Assembly: GCA_030770545.1 (NCBI GenBank)
Contig: CM061096.1
Span: forward strand, 14,489,501 to 14,553,500
Reading direction: 5' to 3'
Source: Macropodus opercularis
Lineage: Eukaryota; Chordata; Actinopteri; Anabantiformes; Osphronemidae
Length of the DNA stretch: 64,000 nt
The notes beneath the pieces were generated by a model. It was not told where the DNA came from. It saw only the letters and a program-made list of their open reading frames with translations, and made no database searches. Positions within the stretch are counted from its first letter, which is position 1, and each line of letters opens with the position of its first letter. Positions 1 to 12,200 of the stretch are shown here, one piece after another. Made by a program: the position numbers and the translations under genes.

Positions 1-3000
1 GTTTGTGCTCTGGTTTGTTTTCTAACAGTCCTCAGGTCTGAAATGGGCAAAGACAGGTTACAGTGTCCAGCCATGCTACTGGCGCCGTGGGCTGTATATA
101 CTGTATAACGTGTCCTAATGACCGTGATAAGTGCCAATATTTGCTGATGTGCACTACACACAACTGAGCCTGATGGGAATGTCATCAACTAAACAATATG
201 ATGGCGCTAAACCAAATGCTGTTCACTTCAATCGACCAGTTCGCTAGAGTTGTAGCTAATGTTTTAGTCTGGACTCAAGTGGTTGAGTGACTGTCATGGC
301 TGTCGTCATAACCACATCATGGCAAAAACCCCACAGTCTGCACACTGTAATACAAGCAGTGGAACTGCTCCAGTGGCTTTCACTGGTCTAGTGTGACTGC
401 TGATTGCATCACGTCTCTGTTGAAACAGGCTGGAAATTTGGGACATGGCTTTTTCCAACAAGACTTTAACTCCTTTGAAACAACAATAATCTTCATACAG
501 AATAAGGGGACATTAGTTTAGGAAGAATAAACGTTTAGCGTGACCTGCTCTACTTCCAATAAGCAATTTGTGCAAGAAGGAGAACCTGACGCAACGCAAC
601 CGCCCCCAAGCCCAGTAAAAAAAAACATCCTTCCATTTTAAGCTTTTCAACCTTGGCCAGTCAACCATGTCAGCCTTGGATATGTCGTTCATGTAAACAA
701 CACCATGTTAATGTGGAGCTTGAAGCAAAACCATACAAAGCTGATATTTTTATCACTCTGTACTCACTGGTGAGATCATGTCATGTATGATGCACAAAGG
801 CTTGACGCATAAACGGAAAACTGTCCAAGTGGAGGGAGATACTTGTGAGCATAGGCTTAATAGGCACCTTGGCCAGAACAATTCTTCAAATCATTACTGC
901 TATTTTCATCAAAGACTCTCTTCAGGGAACTTGTGTTGAAAACCAGCAATTTACCTGTCTACAATCTCTTTCTCTACAGTTTCACTTAACAACAGACTTT
1001 CTGAATTTAATTAGCTGTGGGTCGACCTTGTGTTATCAGAGATACTGCCACGCAGACGGGCCTACGGATGAACTGTCAACGTCACAGAGGTTTTCTTGGC
1101 TTTCCTTTCTTCGTGAAGTTTTACAACAAGAGGAAAAGCAAGGTACACCAGGTTGTGCTGATTCGAGACCAGCTGTCATTAGGGACTCGATAGATTATTT
1201 TCTACCCCGCTGAGCCCCCTCTGCCAATGCTACATCAGACAACAAGGTAAGAAGACAAGTCGAATCCTAACAGCAGGCGTATAAGAAAAAGAAAAGAGAC
1301 AACAGTCCAGCCAGACCTTCGAAACAAACGTCAAAAAGTCTCCACCAGAACCCAAACAGTCCTTGTAGTTTCTATGGCTGCGTCTGCTGAGGAATGATCA
1401 GGGCAGTTAGCTCTAAAACTGATCCCAGTGCAACCATTAAAGGCTGTGGGGATGCAGAGGAGGTTATACAGGAAGCCCCATGGCTGATATGGGAGCTGTC
1501 TGAAGGCAGGGCAGGCAGGCACTGGGTGCGTGGGTTTCAGTAACTGCACGCACACACACAAACAAACACACACATGTGAATATCAGCACACACAAACATG
1601 CAGGCACTAAACTCCACCCGTGAGCCGTCCTCACACTGTAACCTTGTATGTGATAGTGTGTGTTGGTAGCAAGTGCAAAGTGTAGCATGTGTTCGTCCCA
1701 GAGCTCTCGGACAGTTCCTCTGGTCCTCTGTGTTTGACTGGCAGGCCCGGCACGGCCTCCGTCCGATGGACACGCCAACAGTAACAGTTTGTTGCTTTCC
1801 TCCAGAAGAGACGCTCGAGATTTTCCAAACATCACACAGTGTTTTTTCTTTTACAGGACACGCTCCTCACCACACAGGACAGATCTAATCCTGTGGGCTG
1901 CTGAGTGTAGTTTGATGGTCGCGCTCTATACTTTTGAGGACCAATGTTGCACACAATGCTCGCCAGGCCATTCTTCTTACATAAAGACATTTAATCCGTT
2001 TTTGATCGCACCGATTAATGCTGGCCACTATTCAGAGCAACTCAACAACATATCAGATTCTTGGTGATCCAGGTTAGATTACGTGAAAGCTCAACATCCA
2101 AATATCGATTTTTTTTACATTTTAAACAAACAAATTTATTTCTTCCCAACATTAATATATTGCTTAGCAACAACTATCGGCAAGAAGATGTGTACGTTTA
2201 AGTCACCAAAATTTTCTTTGGAGCATCAGATTGTCTCATCGTGTTACCGTTGGCCTAGTCTTCATCTGAACGGGCCAAGACTGAGTTGTTGCTGACTCTG
2301 TGCTTGTACCCGGTCCTCAGCGAGTATAGTAGCCTTACTGTGAATGCGTGTATGGCGTGTGTGTTGTTCTTCCAGTGTTGAGAGTCTCACTGACAAACTG
2401 TTAAGTGACCTCTGGCCCCAGTGAGGTGAGAAGAACGTCCATAAGAGAGCTTCCTCTTCCTCTCCACTGTCTGAGGCTTAAAATGTGATCAAGACAACAC
2501 AATCTCACAAACCACATCAAAATAGAAAATGAAACTAGAATAGAATAATATAATATTACAAAGACTACAACCCTCCTCCCTAGCTCTGCTCCCTTCATTC
2601 AACCCCCCCGTCAACACATTGATAACTATAATATGTGTCAGAGTTAGTCGTCCTCTGCACAGTGGCACCTTAAGAATATTTTTTTTACTAATAATACAAT
2701 TATTTTTTGTTGATATCAGAGTATCAAAGCTGTATGGCGGTAAGAAGAGATAGACAGAGGTCTAGTCTCAAAAAGCACCCTGCGCTCTGTTGGAGTAAAC
2801 ATCGCTAAACACAGCACAGGCTGCACACCTGTAATCGCGGCGGCCCGGTTTCCTTACAGAGTTCAGAGACCAGGGTGCGCTTTGAGACTCGATTAGCGAT
2901 AAAGCGAATGTAAGCACTGGAAGCGTATGGATATGGCATGCATGCTCTGAAAGATCAATGCTGACATGGCTCATGGATGGCAGTTCTTGACTCCTTGCAG

Positions 3001-5783
3001 ACCCTCGGGATCCCAGGGGCCCCTGTTGGGCTACATTGCTACTACAGGCAAGTCGTTACACTCAAATCCAAAAGGAGCACAAACCTAGGCTCTAAAGCTA
3101 ACCCGGAGGCCTTGATAGACAGGAAACATCTGGATTATTATTTGGCACCAAGTTATATCAACAATATTATGTTTGATTCTGAAGCTAACTGAAATTTTTC
3201 CTAATTAAAATTGTCCGCCTACTTCTGCTTAAGGCAATGTTCTTTATCGCTAATTATTCTGAAAGACACAGTCTAATCTAAAGTTAGCCCAAGAGCAGCT
3301 AAAAGCTAATTGTAGCCAACATGGCCTAATAAGAAGAATGATGCGGTGAGTGGCTTTTATCTAGCTCTGCTTCTCTTTTACGTGTAGCGTGTTAGTTTGC
3401 TATGCAGCTGGTTTTAAAACGGTTGCTCCCACAACCCCCCACTCAAAAGCACGTCTCTGCAGCGCTGAGCATAAAAAGCCCTTGTGTGATCCTGTCCTTA
3501 AAAATTAAAAGCCCTTGCTTGGAGAAGTTTTTTTTCCCTTTTCCTTTCACAGCCCATGACAACTGCTGATGTTGTAGTTAGCTTGCAAAATTAATATTTA
3601 CATGTGGAGTACAGCAAGAGAAAGACTGTGGTGCTGCACGTTTGTCCCTTTAAGCTCCCTTTATGGCATAAAAGACAGGAGATAACACAGCAGCGTCATA
3701 AATTAAACAGTAGGACTGAGCTTTAAAACATCTTTTATTGTCAGGGTAATAACTGTCAAAGTCGTGGTGCGACTGTAACAGCTTGGTGTCGCTCCATGTT
3801 TAGTTTATACAAAACAGTGCAATGGTGGCTCAGGGAGGTAAAGAGGGAAATAAAATGGATTTTTTTCCTCCACTTCTTCACATCCACTTGTTACTCATGG
3901 AATAAGTCGGAGGGAAATGCTCTGAACATTACATCAGCTGCTTGAATTCTCTCTGCGCCGGCTGTCCTCCAGCATGTTTGCTCTGTTTTAGGCTGTTAAG
4001 GCCATTATCACTCAGTCACAGCCATTCCTCTTGCCTGTGCATGTACCTGCTATTGAGTGTAAAAACAAGCCTTAGTCAGTGATGTGATTCATTTAATCTC
4101 ATGGATTCGGGCAACGGCATGTTGCTTTATTGTTGTAATACCTTTTTGGATCTTTTGATGTGTTGCAACCGACTAATGCTGCGTTAGTTGTTGCACCGAG
4201 TCAAGTGATGCACAAAACTGACCATGTGCACAAACTAGCAGATAAGCTGCTGGAGATATGTGAGCGATCTGTTTGGGCTTGTTGGTGTGTGCGTGTAAGC
4301 GAGATTAAAAGGAGGAGAGGCTGTGAGTGACAGCACAAAGAATGGAGCACAAATGCTCTGAATAATGCAGCAGCATCATTCTAACTGTAAATCGTGCGCC
4401 ACATAAATATTAGTTTTCAACAAATCCACCCCAGGAAGAGAGACTTCAAACTACTGGGAACAGTTTCTCTGTGTTGATTTCCTGTGTTCCTGTGTTGAAA
4501 TCTGCATTTATGTCAAATTAATCTCAAAGATATTTGCCAAGAGGTAGAGGGCATTCAAAAAGTCCATGTTGTGTTTGTTTCGTGTATTTTTTGCTCTGCT
4601 TTAAAGCATAATCACAGCTCAGAGGTCTCAGCTCCACAGTGCCCTGAACCAAAACCCTCCTTCTCTAGTCTACGAGCGACACCAGCATAAGACGGGACCT
4701 GAATCTAGGCCTTTCTCAGAGAAGAAGACGAGAAGGGAGGAAGGGGGCATGTGCAGAAGGTGGCGGTTATGGGGCTGCACAAAAAATGGGGAAGGTGAAA
4801 GGTGAAAAGCGAAGGCAGACAGATGGACAGACAAGTAGTTAATGGTCTCTTCAGGTTTTAAATAAAGCTAAGAAAAACTAACAAAGAGTGACTGGGAAGC
4901 ACCAATGATCTAATGTTACCGTCTATAAAATTTGTTAGTCTTCCCCAACAGCAGCTGATCTACAGTCAGCCTCATCTATTACTACCAACCCCCCCGACTG
5001 ACCTGGGATCAGAGACAAGGGGATAAATGGTACCAGGAATGAGCTCAAGTCAGTTTCAGTTCAGTCACTGATAAGGTGAACTGTTCCAAGATTAATAAAT
5101 ATGAACAGAGTACATGTACAGGATGTATAAAAATATTACGTGACACAAATGATCTGCGCTAAATGCGCCAACTGCTGCTTTAATTTACATGTTGACTCTG
5201 GCTGAACTGAAAATGAATCAATCTCCATCCTGAGGCGTCAACTTCCCCACTTCAAAACAAATACTCTTAGGCTGTACCCTGCACTGATCTGATTCTGCTG
5301 AGGATGGAGGTCAAAAGGTCAAAGATCAGAGTCTCTCACCTCGTCCTCCACAAGTTCACATTATTTCTAATTTCCATGGGACTGGCTGCCCCAAACAGTA
5401 AATGATATGCTTTTAAACTTTTTCTTAAGGTTTTCTTACCACCATGAAAAATTTATGAACATGAATCCATGTCATGAACTTAAATTGTAAGTGCCTTCAT
5501 GTATAGGAGTTACACATATAACTACAGCGGTGTATGGTAGAGTGGAGGTGGGAGCGACCTCTCCATCAAAACCGACCCTGCTACACACACTGAACCTTCA
5601 CAGGTCTCAGGATTCACAGTTCAAAGGCTAAGAGTTCACAGTTCACAGTCAAAGTTTACCAAACCCCCTCCCACCCGTAACCCTGTGTATCCCCCTGCTT
5701 TCGCTTGTGCTCCCCCTCTACTTTTCATCGTTATCAGCTTCCTCTTTAATACTTTGATTGATCATATCTGCAGCCAGCACCTC
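1..5783. other. cacng3 3' flank and probable 3' UTR; no second gene seen
   Basis: I see no conserved protein-coding exon on either strand here; the open frames are short and without recognisable domains. The right part (about 3.7-5.78 kb) is probably cacng3 3' UTR, since the gene reads leftward. A candidate AATAAA lies at 3734-3739 on the minus strand. Short CA-rich runs occur near 1550-1600. Confidence 0.5.
3734..3739 (-). other. cacng3: candidate cacng3 polyadenylation signal
   Basis: AATAAA on the minus strand (ACAATAAAAGATG), about 2.05 kb downstream of the cacng3 stop. Other copies of the hexamer exist further left, so this is only one candidate. Confidence 0.25.
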
Positions 5784-6295
5784 TCAGACAGGCGTGGTCC
5801 TGCGGTTGGGGTCCTTGCTGTAGTCTTTCGTGAGCGTGCTGCTCTGGAGGAAATCCCTCTCTGAGTTGAGCAGCCCCCCCAAGCCGCTGCCAGGTTTGGT
5901 GCCGGCATTGCCTGGCTCACGCGGGTTCAGCGTGTACATGGGCATCTCGGACGCAGCGGGCCCCGTGTAGCCGCTTTTCCCCAGTGGTGAGGCGTCACGG
6001 CTGGGGGCCTCGGATGAGCGCACGCTGGAGCGGCGCCGGAAGCGGTAGCGATAGGATGGGATGCGGCTGAAGGCGGATTTCTTTATGAGCTCAGTGCGGG
6101 ACTTTGCTCTTAGCTTGCGATGCTTCTCGATAAACATGTGCACAGCCAGGACACCCACCATTTCTGCCATTATAAAGGACAGGGCTCCAAAGTAGAAAGA
6201 CCAGCCGTAGGAGTAGGATTTCTTACTGTCACTCTGACCCGGGTCGCCAGAATTAGCTGAGATATAGACAATAATTCCAATGATGTTACTGAGGC
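5784..6295 (-). CDS. cacng3: cacng3 coding exon 4 (terminal)
   Basis: 512 nt including the TGA stop at 5784-5786. It encodes the rest of TM3 (GLSNIIGIIVYIS), the second extracellular loop (GDPGQSDSKKSYSYGWSF), TM4 and the cytoplasmic tail. The tail has a dense Arg/Ser segment, the type of region where CaMKII/PKC phosphorylation controls membrane-lipid interaction in TARPs, and ends in the PSD-95-binding RRTTPV. The middle of the tail (GNAGTKPGSGLGGLLNSERD) differs from mammals, as expected for a fast-evolving segment. The acceptor is TTTCCAG. Confidence 0.96.
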
Positions 6296-9200
6296 CTGGA
6301 AAAGAAGGAAAGAGAGAACAATCATATGAAACGGGAAGATTTGGTGAGTAGGAATAAAAGAGTCACCACCGGCATCACTAGCAGATTCATAAAGTCAAAG
6401 GTGAGTTAAAACTAGCCAGAAATAAAAAAACAAGACACATAAGAATGGTAAAAGGAGAAAATAAAACAAAGTAAAGTGATGGGAGTGTAAGTGTGAGGAA
6501 GTGGAACTTGGAAATGTTGGAGAGAGTCATTTCACACAGCTGAGATCATTAGTCCAGAATACAGTGCTCATGCAGTGTGGTGGAACGCACAGAATGAGGA
6601 CAATTAGCCAGCTGTAATTAACTAGAATCAGCGCCACACTATTGTGGTAAATAATTACCAATTTGGCTTCATAAATTTACTACAAAACCCAATGGTCCCA
6701 TGCACGTCCCACCGTGGGGTAATTACAGGCCGCTGTGTCAGGGGTTACATCACAAGTGTGTGCGTGTTTATGAGACTGCAAGTGTCATCCATGAGACGGA
6801 TTGTGTGTGTGTGAGCTTTTGTGTGTGTGTTTACGCTCTCACATTATCACTGTGCGCTACAGCGACATCATAGTGCGCTGGCTGATTGATTAATCAGCTG
6901 CTGTGTTCACAGTGGCTCCTCACACAGGCTCCGCTGTGTGCGTTAGAGGCTTAACAGGCTTCTTCAACAAATATTTGAGTGTTTCTCTGATGCTCTATAG
7001 GACAGTGCACACTCATAAACGTGCGCATTGATTTTTGTGGTTGTTTGCTGTGGCGACTGTATTTGCATTAAAATGTTTAAATAACCTTGAGATCAGACAT
7101 ACACTATATTGCCAAAAGTATTCGCTCACCCATCTAAATAATAGGAATCAGTGCACAACGCAAGGTCTATAAAGACATGGATGCTGTGGGTGAACAGTCC
7201 TGACCTCAACCCGATAGAACACCTCTGGGATGAATTAGAGCGGAGACTGAGAGCGTGTGTGTAAATGTCAAATATTCCCACAAACACACTCCTAAAGCTT
7301 CCCACAAACACACTCCTAAAGCTTCAGCCTTCCCAGAAGAGCTGAAGCTGTTACAGCTGCAAAGGGTGGAGCGACGTCATGTTACGGGCGAATTAGGACT
7401 GAGATGTCACTAAGGTCATATGCGAGTCAGGGCAGGTGAGCCAATACTTTTGGCAATATAGTGTATATCTGAAAGCTGAGCCTGGATTTCTTACTTAATT
7501 AATTCAAAATGTCCCACGACTCCACCAGTCCAGCTGTCATGACTCAAGTCTACATACGATCACCTGGATGACTGCAGACATGCTGCATGTAAGGACCCAT
7601 GGCATTTAATCCTACCGGTGGATGTGATGTAAAGGTGGACAGGCATCAGCAATAACAGTGTTACACGACGCAAACAACATGCGACAGCACATGCTCCCTA
7701 AAAACCATAATTCTAGGCTCTGAACCACGTCTGGTTAGGGACTGGTCGAAAACCCTGGCAGAACATTTCAGCTTGCTGCCCACAGGGCTGTGTAGCTACA
7801 GACTAGAGGCTGAGTGACATGCGTGGATATAATAACAGGTCGAGTTATTCGTTGGCTATATTATGACATGCATTTTGTTCATGAGCATACAGGGAGCAGG
7901 ACGGATCTTAAGAAGTGAATTATTTGCTTTATGTTGGGTAAACAGGACAGAGCATTGGTGAAATGAATTAAAAGAGAAAAATGTATTGAAAGCAACAAAT
8001 CAGTTCGTATACTACTTCTTGTAGAGACAATGACGTTTTGGTAAAGTTGGTAACACTGGATCACGTTGATGGCTTCCGCCTTAGAGCAGGCACAGCCACG
8101 CGCACACTCTTACCCGCGGAGACGAAGAAGATTCCTGCGCTGAGGATGACGTTGTGTCGGCTCCGGTAAAACTCACTGGCAGCCACACAGAGCCCCCCCA
8201 TGAACAGCAGACCCACACTCATGATGGGGAAGATACTGGAGGCACGCACAGCACCTGCACACACACCAACACGAAAAGGACTGAAAGGCACAATTTGCTG
8301 CTTCGAAGTAAAGATCATGTTTGACACAGAAACAATAATAATATATTAATAGAGGAACAGGCGTGTTATTTATTTTATTAGGTCATCGATTTAATGTCAC
8401 AGTCTCGCATCAAATCCACAGAGCTAAAACATAAAAATGTGTCACCTCACGCAAGACACACACACCTGGCCAGTGTGCTGCCACATGCTTGACTGGGCCT
8501 GAGTCCAGTACATGTTAAAGCATTCACAGGCCTTGTGAGACCGAAAGGGAGAGAGAGTTGGAAGATGGAGGAAGAGGGAAAAGACGGACAAAAACCACAA
8601 CAGATGGAGTCGCACTGAAACATATGCACGGCAAAAAATAATGAATATGGAAGCAAGGCTGCAGTAGGAGTGAAATGTCTGTAAGACGCCCATATGTGTG
8701 CACACATTGCAAACAGCTTGCAGAATGGAGTGTGGCATTTTTAGATCTGATTAAAAACACAGTCATATCGAGATGCTGCTAAAATTCATTCCTAACATAT
8801 CGAGCATGAGTGACAGCTGCACTGACCACTGGCGTTTACGGCTGAGCACATATGCCCCGCCTGTGTGGCCCACACCCCTGGGCTGTATGAAATGCCGGTC
8901 ACTAGGTCCCCACTTCCCATTGGCCGGCACCTCTGAGGCCTGCGATCTAATTGGCTGCCTCTGGGGATGTTACTCTGTGTTCAATGGAGCAGTGATATAG
9001 AAGCACAGGCCGAATCCTTTTTTGTGTGTGTTGCTGCTGTTTTCTCACTCTGCCCATCTACACTGCATGGAAGCCTCCTCCAGTAAAGAACCTCTTTACA
9101 TAGCGATGCAGCCTGTGTATACGACACACATCAAGTAATAACAGGATTCTAGTTCTCCTTCGTTATGTTTCATTTTTAATTAGTCTCTTAATTGATCTTC

Positions 9201-12200
9201 TGACCAAACCACAGTGGTTGTTACTCATTATGTTGTCTCCACTGTGCCCTGTGACATCTGCCTCCTCCTTGTTTCTGCAGCTGTAACCATAACAATATGT
9301 GCAGGACTTGTGTCTCTTCTCACACACAGTTGAATTCAAGCTCAAAATTGGCGCTAAAGGAAGCACCACGCATGCATTCACTACTCATCATGCAATGTGA
9401 TAGCACCTTCCAGAGCTTCCGAGAGGTTGCCTTGTGTTAATCGTTTAACGCCGTTTGAGAAATTAGGTGAATATGAAATGTTGTCTCTCAACTGTCGCCT
9501 TATAAAATGTGTAGGTCCAAGCATGAGTTCACATTTTGAATGAACATACTGTAGAAGCTAAGTCATGGAAAATGTCCCTGCAGCCACGTGCCAGACAGAA
9601 ACGTGAAGAGGAAAGAGAGAGCGAATGGTGGCTGCACACAGGAAGAGGGTTTCTAGAAACGTGACGCAGGCACCCAGCAGGTCTCAGCGATGAACTGATT
9701 CGACCTTGTTGGCCAAAGGTCAAACTTGAAACTCACTGCGATCCAACATCTGGTCGATTTTTAACAAAGCCATATGAAAGGAAGGCCTTGAGCCTTCAGT
9801 ACAGTACATCCACCTAAATGTGTGCATAAACCGATTTAAAAGAAGTTCATGTCAAACTTACGGAGGAGGTATTCAGCAGCATCAGCTTCATAATCAGCAT
9901 CTTCTGGAAAGTGATCTATCTTCTTACAGACTCCTCGGAATGTTCCTGTAGAGGAAAACACAGTGTCAGACATTTAATGTTGCAGGGCAGTTAGTGAAAC
10001 ACTTACACTGATATTCATTTTAACCCAGTGATGTTGGAGAGAGCCGGACTGTTAAATATTAAATATTGTTTATCACATGGAGCCAGCCATCATGTTTTTG
10101 TGCGACTCAAATTATTTTTCTGGAGAGTGAATGTACACGTTGAGCTTGCAGACAAGAATACACAGAAACATACGCAAAAGCAGAAAAAAACAGATCGGAG
10201 ACGGAGCGAGAGGACGAGAGATGACAGATGATGCAGGGCAGAGCTGTAGCCTTCAGGCTAGGAGAGGGGAACACTAATGAAAAGCCTTATCACACACACA
10301 CACACACACACACACACGCATGTTAAATACAGACACACAAGCTCATTACACTGATGCATGAACACCATCAATCACGGATGCAAGTAAAAGCTTCCTGTGG
10401 ACGTAGTATCAGTATATGTCACTTGATGTATTTGAATGTGTATTTGTATTTGTGTGGTATTGACTAGGCTGCAGTCTCCTACGAGTGTCAGGCAGAGAGT
10501 GACTCATCCTCCTTTGTGCAAGTCCTCCTCAAACACACACACCACACATCGCTGAGCAGCCTTTAAGTGCGCGTGCACGTGGAAGTGTGCCTCTACTGTA
10601 TGTGTGCACACCGAGCGACGCTCCTTTCCATACCCGCCATTCAGGCCCATTCACACATGGTCAACACCACAGGGGGGAGATGAGGGAGAGAGGGGATGAA
10701 GGGGAAGAGGAGAGAAAGGGAGATGAAGGAGGAAGGAGGATGAAAAGAGGAAGTTCTGCTTGAAAGAGGCTTGGTGGTAAAACGGCACGGGAGAATTAGA
10801 GAGAAATGGGAGTACAGAGGCTGGCGCTCAACAAATGAACGACTCAAACTAATTGCTTATTTGCATATGAAGAGGTTGCTTCCAGTACCCACACTCAGAA
10901 AATCGCTCAAATTGATTCATCTAACTCATGTGAGCATGGATAGTAGCAAACCTCTGACTGAGCGAGACAAAAAGATGTTTGTATAGTCTTTGATATCTAG
11001 ATTTAATAAAGTAATACTGTGTCAAATGTCAAATATGAAACAAAGTTCCTTGCACTGGAAGACACACAACCACATCCACATGAGTTCATACCCAGAAGAA
11101 TTCATCTCTGAAAAGTCTTTAGGTCCATTCTGTGCCTAGTGGCTTTCATTTGTACTTTTTGTACCGCAAACCTGGCAAGAAACCCCACATTCTGTTAAAG
11201 ACCAACAATATAAATCTTTAAAAACACGTCGCATCACACGGAGCTGTTTGTTTTGTTATATTCAGCTGAGGATTAACACGTATTGCTTTGAGCCGGAAGC
11301 AGAACAGTGTATGTGCAATTTAATTAAAAGAAACTGCAGTGCCCATGGCCACTGTACCGAAGCAGCAGGTCACGCTGTTACCCACTGATGTGTTTGAAAT
11401 AGTTTTAAAGGCGTATTAAACTACACCAAGCCTTAGCTGCTCGATCTATCTATCAGCCAGCGAATTTATTACACCTCCTGCCGCTTAAATGTATGGATTT
11501 ACACTGAGCCATTTGGATCTGTAGAGCATCAAATGAATCAATGACATACCAGCAAAGAGGCACACACACTGACGAACATGATGTCAAATTGGCCTAAACA
11601 CAGTTACGAGCTCACACATTCAAGCCCCCGAGTGTGTGTGTGCTCATGCAGGCGACGTGCGAGTAACAAACGGCATGCTGGGAATCTTTGAAACTATACG
11701 ACCCCGGCGCAACAAAGAGACGAGAGGACGTGTGGAAATGCACAGACGTCGGAAACAAGTTGATGAGATGACGAATTAGCATCGTGGTATAAACGACATC
11801 TAGGATATTTAAGCACTAAATATATAAAACTAGAATTTACACAATCGCTCTTTCCTCACAGCACAATATGACAAACGACTGGACAGACTACATCTCAAAA
11901 TGTCCCACATTCTAGTGTTAAATCGCTAAGCGCTGCGTCAACGTTCCCTGCAGGTCTGGTGTCTATTGACCTTTTTAAAGACTTTCATCCTCAATAGAAA
12001 CAAATCCACCCCAGACTGAAAGTACTGAACACCTGCCCAAGGCCAACTCCAAACGCTGGTTCTGATCTTTTCATTTAATCTTTTCTAAATAGGTCTTTTT
12101 TAGTACTTCGTACGTTCATCTATCCTTTGTTTGAGTCAATGTATGTGTTCCAGGGTACGGTACAGTTACTCTTAACCTGGCACCATACACCTGTCTCCTT

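Larger units (their letters stand above)
7102..7463 (+). mobile_element. internally deleted Tc1-like (Tc1/mariner) DNA transposon
   Basis: A 362-bp element flanked by TA on both sides (7100-7101 and 7464-7465), the Tc1/mariner target duplication. Its 29-bp terminal inverted repeats (7102-7130 and 7435-7463, starting CACTATATTGCCAAAAG) differ at one position. From 7196 the plus strand reads SPDLNPIEHLWDELERRL, the block of Tc1 transposases holding the last catalytic acid (E in NPIE), then stops at 7262-7264. The N-terminal and most of the catalytic part are deleted, so it cannot encode a transposase. A 24-bp tandem duplication lies at 7277-7324. Elements with these ends are frequent in fish genomes. 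Confidence 0.9.
6296..8113 (-). other. cacng3: cacng3 intron 3
   Basis: 1818-bp intron between coding exons 3 and 4. It contains the deleted Tc1-like element at 7102-7463 and an imperfect GT-rich stretch near 6760-6835. I see no exon-like conserved reading frame. Confidence 0.9.

Noticed and set aside
845..1213. 122-residue plus-strand frame at the left edge
   Set aside because: Normal codon variety but no recognisable domain or family and no supporting splice or promoter signal; a chance frame is more likely.
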